From: Symsagittifera roscoffensis
Lineage: Eukaryota > Xenacoelomorpha > Acoela > Convolutidae
Assembly (NCBI RefSeq): GCF_963678635.1
Contig: NC_087068.1
Span: 27,778,318 to 27,842,317, forward strand
Length of the DNA stretch: 64,000 bases
Direction: 5' to 3'
The notes beneath the pieces are model-generated. The model worked only from the letters and a program-made list of their open reading frames with translations, had not been told where the DNA came from and did no database searches. Position numbers and translations under genes: made by a program. Each line of letters opens with the position of its first letter. Within the stretch, counting starts at the first letter, position 1. Below, piece after piece: positions 38,401 through 50,400 of this stretch.

Positions 38401-41400
38401 AAAAAACCAATCATATTTCTGATGCACACAAATTCGAAAGCTACTTATGGGTAAATCTCGTAATAGCATTCAGTTGACATTTAAAGAGCATCGTAAATAG
38501 CGAAAAACTAATATGAGAAACAACAATTTCAAGAAACAAATAGTGGCTACACCACCTTATGTATCAAAATTAATTACATTAGGAGCTTGATAAAAGGCCC
38601 CAATTCAACGTTTTTAGTAATTACACTTCGTTGGCAGAGATGAACAAATAGTTTTTGCAAAAAAAAATACATAACACGGAACAAGAATTATTTATCCTGA
38701 ATATCTTACTTTTTCAGCCGCCTGTGCTCTGTCGCTTTCTGCCTTCTCTGCATCTTGCTTCAATTTAGATTTAGTCGGTAGCCTCTTATTATTCGGCCTG
38801 GGAACACCTTTTCTCGTCACACCCAGATTCGGTTTCGGGGCTGCATTCGATGGCGTCATCGTAGGCATGGCGTCTATCTCTATAGCTGGAAACATGTTGT
38901 CGAGTAGCAGGACACCGGGTTCCACCGGGGATACCACTACACTACCATCTGCGCTAGTAGATCCAATTTGACCTGGAGTCCCAATTTCTGCAAGGAGCTC
39001 ATTGCTGGAAGCTGAGCCTGAAAATAGATTTTTATAAGTCAAACCTGGCTTCTACATAAATTTATGCGCCAACAGTGTTATATTCGCTATGATAAGAGTT
39101 ATTGAAAACAATTTCTAGATGAATCAAATGTTCACGTTTCATTGGCATTAAAAGAACACTTAATCCAAAAAAAATGTTGTCCCAAATAAATTTTACGTCT
39201 GGCTCTGAACACCACTTGAACGATTCTTACTTTTAGCTCTAATATAGTTTGAGTAAAAAAGGACAAACTCCAAATTAATGGATAAAAAGTCGAACGCACC
39301 TCTTGAGACGTTTTCGTGTTCGTCATCCACGGAGTTGACACTTTCCATACTTTTGTTCATCTTCGAACTGGGCTTCAATCGTCCCCCTGTTTTCGTACTA
39401 TGAACACCGATCGGCGCCTGGTTACCTAAGCATTCATTCTACCTGCTTTTCTGGCGGCTTCTTAATATCTTACAAATCTAAGCACATTTTTCTCAAAAAA
39501 TTGAATCTTAGCAAAATTTCACTATCAAACACCTGCCGACCAAAGGTATATTACGCGACAATTTTCACAAACAGAGGCGAAGCGTAGCATTGAAAGTCAT
39601 CAGACGGAAAATCATTTAAGCCACTAAGACGATAGCGCTTGAAAAACTACAACAAAAATTTCACAAAATGTACGAAATGATGTTCAATTTGAGGAAAGCA
39701 GGTCCGGAAACAAAATTGCCGACAAAACACAAATCGAAGAAATTAAGACCGAGAAAATTTTTTTTACAAAAATTCATATTTAGAATAAATCTACAAGTGA
39801 AAATTTCTATCTACGAGTCAAAACTTCTAACAACACAAAAAAATCCGTAATGTGGCCACAAATCGACGAAACATCAGTAAACAAATAATAGGCTGACAAT
39901 TTTGTTGGAACGCAGTATTTCCCGCTAAAAAACAGGTCCTGGCCAGATTAGAACCTACGATTTTTTCTATCTCAGGCGTAGTGGTTACCTCTAGACAAAA
40001 TGAGTCGAAGAAGTTAAGCAAACAAAATTATTAAAACTTAAGCTAACAACGATGCATCTGATTTTGTTAAACCACATTTTAATCTAAAAAGTAATAGATT
40101 AAGGCCACAGTTATTAACACAAAGGTGAAGTTTAGCTTCGCAAACACTAACGAGAACACGGCAAAAAGCAGCTTTACAAATTACAATACGAAAAAGTATA
40201 AATAAGCCTCGAATTAGCAAAAATTCGGCTAAGACTGAGATTCAAAACTTCGACCTAGAGAATAAGAGTCTCACACACACACACACACAACAACCACGGA
40301 AGCTTCTTAGTACATATAAGATTAAACACTAGCCCAAAATAAAGCAGAGATCAAATGCTATGCAATTTCCAATGCTACAGTGAAATTTTCTAATAAGTGA
40401 ACACTTTTGTTTGCGATATAGATTAGGAAAAAGGTTTGTAATGACACATTACGTAATGACACGATACGTTTTTTTTTCAATTTTCGGCCGACAAAAAATG
40501 GCTCCAAAGAGGCAAAAAAAATGAAATAAGGGGAAAACGGCTAAAAAAACTTTGAAAAGTCTTAAAAAAACAGAACGGAAATTAAGCCGACAAGAACTTA
40601 GACAAAAACCATCAAGCTGTAAAAACACAAGAAAAAATTAAGATCTGACCAAAAATCTCACCCAAGAACTTTGGAACCTCAAGCAATTGTATCAGCACTA
40701 CAAGTTATGGACATCCGCAGAAAAGTACCCCCATTGCAGGTAAAAAATACGAAACAAACTCCATTTCTTGCCAATTTTTTCAAGAAAAAACTGTTTAATG
40801 GAAAAAGTAATTTTCGATTACAAAACAATTGCAGTCGCAAGTGTAAGGATAAAAAATGAAAGAATTTTTAAACCAATTAAACGCCCGTCCCCTGGTTTTT
40901 AGTTTCGACTCTCACAATTTGAGGACTTGACCAACAGTCCAGTTGAAAAACGTATTTTTTTAGCAGCTAACAATCCCTTCTATCAAAAGACATTTCCAAC
41001 AGATAGGTTGGAAGTGTAGAAAAAACCTGCAAATTTCGAAGAAAAAATATATCAAATTAAAGCTCTTTGCAGGCTCTTAAAAATTTTTCACGACTATCAG
41101 TTTTTTCTTTAAGTCATCCCTTTTAGCGAAGACTGGACCAATATGTGATATTTTTATTCCTCTGGAAATTCAGAAAATTGAAGTCCATTTGTGGACTAAG
41201 TTCTTTGCGTTTTTCGTGACTTTTACGCTTTTGCTGTTCGTACTGGAGGTTGTCTTCCTTTCAGCAAAGAAATTAACTGAAGTTGAACTGGACAGATATC
41301 AGATCAAACCGCGAACAATCAAATTTGAGCGTGAACAAATTTTAAGGTGTTCTCCCGGAAAAAATCATCAGACAAATCACGACCTGAATAAATGACAATC

Positions 41401-44400
41401 ACTTTGTTCGTTATTACTTAATAATAAAATATGTCCATCACGTCCATCACGTAAATATGTCAATCATCACGACCTGAATAAATGACAATCACTTTGTTCG
41501 TTAACACTTAATAATAAATATGTCCAAACTTCCGAAATAAGGTTTCTTTACACAATGGTACCGCGACACTGTGATTTCAGTATTATACAGGATGGAATTG
41601 TATATTTTGAGAGGTTAAATGACAGAGAGTTCAATTAAATAGTACCAACCTGTGGGTGTGCCGGCCGCGCTGTGTGAAGTGGGGGATATGTGTTCGCCCG
41701 ATTGGGATGTCTTCAGACTAGATTTAGCCGACGAGTTGACGTCCACACTGATATCCGACTGATGGTGTTTATGTGATATCGGCAACACTTTCTGGGCGTG
41801 TCGCTTTACAGCTGAGGTTATGCCTCTTCGTTTCTTACCTTCTAAAAAGTATATTTCAAATGATGTTATTGAAAGATGTAACATTTGATAAATGCTAGAT
41901 GTGAAAAATTTGATTATAGTTATTCAGTCAGGCGTGATTAATTTTGATTATAGCGTTTGAACATGATATCCGAATCCGCAAGACAGGAATAAACACGATA
42001 GTTGCAAGCGTAATTACCTTCATCGATGAAATTAATATTATCACTTTGTTTTCCCAAATGTGATAATCTACACATTTTTTATTTCAGCCAAAATGAACAG
42101 GATAAGTGAAAAGGTCAAAACTAAGAGCTGAGATAGAATCGAGCAATCTTAGTTCATTTTTAAGCATTCGTAGCCGGTTGCAGAGCAAGTAGCAGATAAT
42201 GTTCCCACCACGGTAATTATGGAAGAAACATATATATAAAAATTGAAACTTTGTTGTTCCGAATATTGAAAAAGGAGAGGAACTTAGTATTCGGGTTTGT
42301 TTTTAGTTCTTTTTCCACACAAAAGCAGCAACGAACCATAAAAACTGTGCTCTAATTTTCCTATTTTAAAGACTGTCGAAAATGCCTAAGTTCTCATTTT
42401 TCGTTCAGATCCTTTTATCACACTACACAGTTGTATAATTTGAAACTTTTTAAAGACTGGTCGGAACATTCTGTGCTACATGAAATTTTCAAAAATTTTC
42501 TACCAATTTCTTGTAAATCAGTAATGATTTGGAATTAAGCTAAGAATAGATGTCAACGGCAAAATAAAGGAACAAAAGTTCCAAAAAAAAGTTCGGTACT
42601 GAAGGAGTCAATATCAGTTGAAATTTAGTTTGAAAACTAAATGAAATTCAGTTTGAAAATGAAAATGCTAAGATCTTTTCTTGAACCCAAACATGCGAGA
42701 AAGGGTTTAGTATTTAAAATGATACATAAATTGACATCCTCCAAGTGTTCTTCGGGGTACGTGGTTTTGCGCTTAACACCGCCATATGCCATAGTTTCAT
42801 CCAACTCCGTAAGTGGTTAGAATAAAAAGAATCATGATCAAAGCATTGGGCTGATAAACAAACCAACCTGCTTTGCGGCTGTCTAAATTCAGGTTTAAAT
42901 ATTTCAACTTCTGTCAGAAAACTTCAGAAAATTAAAAACCATAATATTGAGATTCGCGTATCTTAACAGATAAAACGAAACAGCACTCAGCAGAAGAGCG
43001 ATAAAATGAGTTATTCAAAAAATATTCAACACATGTTTCAACTGCTGCATTTGAAAGACTCAAAGAAAGCAATTCGCGCCAAACACATATTAAGTAGTAG
43101 ACCATGATCACGTTTGATTTCCTAGCAAATAATAGCAAAAATGATAAATAAATTAAAAGGGCTGGGATATTGATACTTTATCATAAACGCAGCCTGAAGT
43201 AAAAAAATTATCAAACCACATTTACTAACTTGAAATTTTTCCAAAAGAGAAACATGATTCGCTGATTTTTCGAGTTTCTAGTATCATTGATGATATTCCA
43301 TTTTTCACGTTTAGTTTTTCTTGAGCTGAAACGTTGCGATATGAAATATTCAACCTGGAAGTTCCATCTGGGTTTATCGTTACGAATGAAGGTTGCTTTT
43401 CGAGGAGCACATTTGTTAAAATTTAGTACAATGGTGTCGGAGAATATATTGCACATTGATTCAAGATCGTTTTGCTTTAAAGCTAACCCAGTTAATTTTA
43501 GAGAGGTTTGATTTAAACTCTTCTTGTGTAAATTCTTTATCGTAGATTTTGCGTTCAGTTGGTAAAGTTTTAGCCACAATTTCAAAAACTGAACTTAAGC
43601 TTCCGGCTAAGAGCCCTGTTTTGATGGATGGCCTGAATACCATTGATTTACTTGATTGATCTCTCAGCATAGATACCTTACTACATAGTCATTTAGGCTT
43701 TTAAAAAGAGTGGGTACTGTTTAGTTAGTAACGTCAAGATTCTAAGGAACAAGGATTATATCAAATGCCTCTTTCTCGTCTGCATTAGGTTATTTCAAAC
43801 TTTAATCCTTAAAATGCGTTGATCTTAAATTAAGATTAAATTGCAATTGTATTGCGCATAGTCAATTGATTTAGCAAGTTCATTAAAAAATTCATCTTTA
43901 CTTGTTTTGCAAGGACTATATGGTATACTCAAAAGCGTCTTTTACAGAAATGGGTTTGAATTTCATCCAGATACTAGCGCAATTTTTAAGCAGTGTTCAG
44001 ATCTTGCCGCAGTCTTGGATTGAGTATTTTGAGTATTAAGAGCCTAACCACACCATTTTTTGATTTTTTCGCTGGCTTCTTAAGAATTAGCACATCAAAA
44101 AGCAATGTAATTTGTACTATCATCCACAGAAGCTGCTCATTTGACTCGTTGAGCAAAGTTTGCGCGAAGACGAAAATTAAGTTTTCGTCAAATGTTTTCA
44201 CTATTATAATCAGATCTGAACGTTTCCTTGCTTAGCATCTATAGTTAAAATGTAAGAGTTTGATGTTGATTATTTAGTTGACCAGTGTTTTGTGATGTTA
44301 TTATAGTTCATTGGTTGACCCAGAATATCACCTGATAGAAGAACTAAATTTTTATTTGTCCAAGAGAGGTCATGAACGATTTAAACGATTGTTTTAAATA

Positions 44401-47400
44401 CAACAAATTCAGTCGTTGTATTTAAAACAAAATAGAAGTGTTTAAATAGGAACTTAGTTATAAAATAGTTACATACAGCGATCTTTAGAGGCAAAAAATT
44501 ATGAATAGAAGTGAGGTTGAGAGACGAGGTCGAGGCACTAAGTAACAATTATTAGTAAAAAAAAAATGTGACAAACTATAAAATAAGTTTTAATTTTTTT
44601 TATTGAATGTATGGAAGGTTACTTATTGTTCAGTTTCACAAATGATAACAGAGATGCTAGTTAGGACTAAAAACAGATTTAATCTAATTAAAATTAAATA
44701 ACACACTTAATCAATTAAACTAACCCTCTCATATGATTATACGGTAATTTTTTTTGCCCGCTAAAGTTATGATGACCGGGCGGTGAATAGGGGTGGTTGC
44801 AATTAACGGAACTATTTGAAGTGCGACTTTTAAAATTGTAAACTTTTTGATCGAGGCAGATTGTTCGAGTACTTGCATACAAAAGGAGAAAGGCAATTGG
44901 GCACCGATAGTACAAGATGATCATCAATAAGAAGAAAGCTATCCCAAACTAAAAAAGTTCCAGTAGTGATATTTCTAATCACTGCATTGAGTTAAAGCAA
45001 CTGAAAACCTGGTTTGCTACTTAACGTATCGTTCAGATGATCATTATACAATTCAACCTTAGAATTTCCCTCCTCTTTATTTTTAAATTGGAGGTGTCTC
45101 GCATACCACAATCAATTCAGGCGTTATTGGTAATTTAATTCATCAGTTTAAAGTTTGATTGCAAACGCAATCACATTATCATAGTTTGGCCCAAGTGAGA
45201 CTAGGATGGAATTGGTGCGATCGTGGACATCAAAACACTTAATTTCAGCTGATAAATATTTACTCGAAACCTTTATTTTCTCTTCTGTGCTACTGTCTAT
45301 TAAAGAAGAGTAAATATTGGAGTCATTTGGCATGGTTTCCGTTATGCGAGCCGTCATACTACACGTCAAATTCTGGGAGTCATCGGGAGAATTGAGAATT
45401 TATCGGGAGAATCAAACTCGCGAATCTTGGCGTTGGCAGTCTAGCTGGTTGCCTCTGTTGTAGGTCCTCATTCACGCTTGATAGAACTCTTTTGTTTTTG
45501 TGATAACTTGAATGATTTTCCCGCAATCTTCTTTTTGATCATAAAAATCAAAATAAATTGTGTCAAGAGCTTGCTTGTTTGGCTCATTGAATTTGTCAAG
45601 AACCAATTTGTGGCTGGACATTGATTTGAATTGTTATTTGAGTAAAACTGTAAAATAACATAAGAAACATGACAACAATAATGAACCTGATAACTTCAAT
45701 TTTTACTTTTCAAATTTTGATTATTGAAGAATGAGGAGTATTTGTTAAACTGAAGAAAACTGATGTCTCTTTCACAAATGAAATAACAGATCAATCGGAT
45801 CGGGTAATTTTTCCATGTAAAATTGAAGATTAATGTCGACTAGGGCTAATTTTTTTTTACTTCTTAAACGGACTAAAATTATATTGACAATTCAATTTGC
45901 TGTTAACAGGAATCGAGTAAACGGACTCGATATATAAGGTTCATTTGTAGATCAATGAAAATCTGATTATTTCTTTTGAGGAAAACTCGTAAATTGAGGA
46001 ATAATGTCTTCTAAGGCCAAATTGTTTTTTTCTTTTTAAACGGACTGAAATTCCATATACACTTCAACAACTTTTTCTTCTTCAACTCTTCGATTCAAAA
46101 AAAGTGTTCAATTTTTCAGATTTGTTTTTTTTTTCAATCGCTTAACTTTTACTGAATTTCGTTGATTATCGTGCTGTGTTTTGAGTCGAGAAAGTTTTGA
46201 TTAAAAAGCTGGCATTTTTTGCATCAAGGTTAAGATAAAACACGAAAAAAAACTGACTGATTTCTAATAATGACCTCTGTTTGTCTGTTTTCTAGCAATG
46301 AGCTCTGTTTGCTTTTTAAGCTGCTTTTTATAATTTCCGTCAAAAAATAAGTATTGCATACATATGAGTGAATCACACAACAAAACCATCAGATGAGTCA
46401 TTGCCTCCTAAATTACGCCCTTCTTTTCGCGCAATCTTTAATAGTTTATGAACAGTGATCAACACAGTACATGTACTTAGATACAGGCGAAGCTGTGCTT
46501 CACAAACAATAGCGAGAAAACGACGAAAAAATTGCTCTATAATGCAAAAATAGAAAAAGAAGTAAGCCTCAAATCAGTAACACTTTTGCAAGACGACTGA
46601 ATCGATTCAGCGACCTCGAGAGAAAGAATCTCACCTCCTACTGCCACTAAATGAGCACTTTTATTTGCGAGTTAGGTTGGGAAAAAAAAGGTTCAAACAA
46701 GTACAATATACTCGCTAAAGCTCGGCAGTGAAAGTAACATGCAACGTTTCAGATCATTTGGACAAATAATTAACAGCAAGAAGACAGGTGACAAATCATA
46801 CCCCCACATTTGAATTTCGGTTTTGAAATACCAAATTTACGCTGTCGCATTAAACTTTTGCATTTTGAACAAACGAAATAGTGTGAAAATATTTATATAC
46901 CTTACATCGTCAAATCACGCATTTAACCATAAAAACACGTAAGACAACAGAAAATATGGGATATGGGTCGGGAAAACAGAAAGAAATTCGAAATATGGGT
47001 CGTGTTTGGAAAAGAGCCGGGATGTATACAGAGGCGATGCTGCGCTTCGCAAACACCAACAAGAACAGGACAAAAACAGCTTTATAAAATGAAGGAAAAG
47101 AAGAAATAAGCCTCGAATTTATTAAAATTCGCTACGTGTCGGAATCGACATGCGACCTAGAGATTATGAGTCTCAGGCTCTAACTACTCAGCTGCGGACG
47201 CTTAATTCACAAACACTAGCCACAAATAAAGCAGAAACAGATTCCATGTAACTCCCAATGCTACAAATCGTGCTTATAGCAAAAGTGCCACCAAATTCAA
47301 ACTGCTTCTTAAATTTAGCTGAGCCTTATTTGCGAGTTAGGTTGGGAAAAAAAGGAGGTTCGTACTAGTACACAGGGCTTGCAAGCTGGCTAGTGTAATA

Positions 47401-50400
47401 ATATAATAAAATTTTCGGCCTTGGTGCTTTCACAATTGTCGAGCTTTCACAACTTTGCATAAAGCGTTAAATGCATGCCACTATTGAAGTCAACATAGCT
47501 TGCTCAATTGCAGATATTGGGCAATTTATAAGTGAGACAAAATTTTCCTCTCAATTGAAAGAAGGCACTAACTAGCCAATGAATTGTTACTCATATTTTT
47601 TAAATAATTTAGCTGAGCCTAGATGTATTCTTCCCCTTACCTCCTTGTGGAGAACTAGTGTCGTCTAGAATATCATCTAGAGACGACTGGCTGGCACTTT
47701 TGCTCTTGTTCAGATTCTTTCCAGAGTTGGATGAAGGGATGTCCTTGGCTGATCCGACCAATACAGCCCCACCGTCTAACTCGTCGTCAGAGGGATCCAC
47801 CTGAACCCAAGTTAAGTCAAGGTTAAACAGGGAGAGTCAAACAATGAAGTGTCCGACAAAGCCAAAAACGGCTAAGTATTCAACAGCGCCAAAAATCATC
47901 ACGTACTGAATTTAAAACAAATAGTTCGGTAACTTCTAAGCATTTCTTCTTTTATTGTTAAGCATTTCTTCATTTCTTCTTTTATTGTTAAGCATTACCT
48001 CTTGTATTGCAATTGTTTCATTGAATGAGCAAGAATTATTGGACTCGCAAACGACCAATAAAATGATTGCTATAAACCAAACGAAAGGAAATAAAAAAGG
48101 CTACTAAAGTTTTATTTGTCTTTCTAGCAACCGAACCATTCTATTTCTCTTTAATTTACTTCATTAGCTATCTTTATACATAGTTTAAACACACACAAGG
48201 ACATAGGTCGAAGCCAGGCGTGACCCAGAACACTTCACACCTTTTTTGCTGTGTTTAAAGTAATTATCAAAATTCTCAGTACTTCGATTTTTAAACACAG
48301 AGAAAACTTATCCATAACTTGTCTAGAAGAAAACATGTCCAGAAACACAGTCGACTGCGTTTAATGAAAATTCAAAAACAATTATGAAGCGAAAATAAAA
48401 ATGTTGTCATGACAAACTTTGAACTATAAATTCTATGGTGAAATTTTTAGCGCTTTGTGCGATCCGGAGGAAAGCAAATGTATTATGGTTCCCTCGAGCG
48501 ATCCAAAATTAGGCTAGTCAGCCGATAAATTTTACGACGAAATCATTAAGGCCGGAAAATTGTTGAAGCGGAAAAAAAAACAAAAAAGGAAAATATGCGA
48601 AGTCAAGGATTACAAATTGCAGGAATAAATGAAAAAATAGAAAATAATTAGAATGAAAACTGCATACGACAAAAAGATGTGGCAACTAAGCTGACAAAAC
48701 ATAGGCAAAGAAATCATGAGCCGACAATTTTTTGAAATATTTCTCGTTTGTAAAAAAAACAGATCCTGTCAGATTCGAACCCAGGACATTTGCAATCCCA
48801 GGCAAATTTGTTACCTCCGTACTAAGTGTTCCGGAGAAAGTAAGATTATTGAATTAATTAAGAACCAAAGTACCAACAGGAGTAGATGAAACCTGTGAAC
48901 AAAGTAATTTAACTGTAAAAACGTCAATCAACACGAACTGCCTAAAAATCAAATTAACAAAGACTTAAAACACTCTCGGGTCAGTTTGTAATGGGGGTAA
49001 AAAGCTTAACTCTTTTCTATTTTAGTTTATCAATAGGAGCCGAAAACTAAAGAAAAAATCTTTCCAGCTCATTTTAAACTAAATCCAATAGAATATTGAA
49101 ACAGGGTCCAAGAACCCAAGGAAACTTAACATTATTAACTTTATGGGGAAAAAGTAGGTCAAAACTTGCAATAGAACACAAAGATAGCATTGTAGATAGG
49201 CAGACAGAGAGAAAGAAGGAAGAAACCAAGTCAAATTCTTTTATGAAATAATTTACAATTTTTTAAATAAATCAAGTATCCAGTCACAATCAGTTACCGA
49301 GCGGCAACAAAGCCGACAAAACTTGGATAGACTCCATGTGAGCCAAAAACAAAATGTCAAGGAAAATTTTGAAATTCGAAGTTTATACGCCCCATTCTTG
49401 CAAACACATAGAATCATAACAATACTTTTTTGTTTTGCATTTAAGTCGACGCAAAATGCATTTTGTTCGATATAGCATAAAACGAACCAATTTCAGCAAA
49501 ATTTTTAAAATATTTATAAGTTAACAAACCATATAAGATACAGAACGAATTTTAATTATAATTGAACTTACATTAACAATGATGCTTAGTAGACATTCCA
49601 AGCTTTGCACAATGCTGAGAAAAATGGGCGAACAATCGATAATCCGATAATTCAAGTTTTCTAAAAAAAAATAAGCTCCAAGTGGAAACCAAAAAAAAAC
49701 CTTCAAGTTGTTACGCACCAATTGAGCTTTCGCAATTAGAAAGCGCAATTTGTCTCACTTTTAACAAATGAATTTGAATTGATCATAACAAAAACCAAAA
49801 GAAAAATCCCGAAAAATATTGAGCCTGAAAATGATTTTCCTGAAAAAAATGATGACTTAAAACCACACGCGCTATATAAGCGCCTTCACAAATTATTGAA
49901 AAACTTAGGAACTTAATTTTGCGGTTTGAATTTTTTTCATGTCAGTTTCTGATAAGTTTGACAAGTTTTACAGCCAGATCATTTATTTTGGTAATTGATA
50001 GTATACATGATTACAAACTATTATACAGAAGCAAAGAGTCTCACGCCCTTGCATCTGCATCACGATTGCTTGAAAATTTACTAACACCAGCCACCAATAA
50101 AGCAGTTACAGTTGCTATTAAATTGCCAAGGATATGCAGCAAAATTGAGACAATTTTATCAAAATATTTTTTTTTGGAAATCGGATCACGAATAAATATA
50201 ATTTAACCAAAAAACACTTCGTGTCATAGTGCTTCCTACTCTTTCGAGAGTGGTCGAAACAATTACTTGAAAGGTTTGGTAGAGAGCATAGGCTGATGAG
50301 TTTCGTGGAATTCTGTATCCATGCGTGGACGATCGGATCCCACTGAGAGAAGAAAGGAAACCATTCGAGAGATTATATGAAGAACCACATCTATCATCCA

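Noticed and set aside
38710-39017. A definite capping-protein interaction motif in the adaptor
   Set aside because: RPNNKRLP is suggestive, but the Leu/His/Thr positions and spacing do not match the consensus, so only a weak resemblance is noted.
39366-39480. An 18-bp microexon reading KPPEKQ near 39440-39462
   Set aside because: It would require the next exon to start in phase 0, which conflicts with the split codon left by the 41650 exon. The CTTAG acceptor alone satisfies all phases.
47150-47215. A functional tRNA-Met gene
   Set aside because: Stems are imperfect, it is embedded in a dispersed repeat with many decayed copies, and the acceptor stem does not pair.
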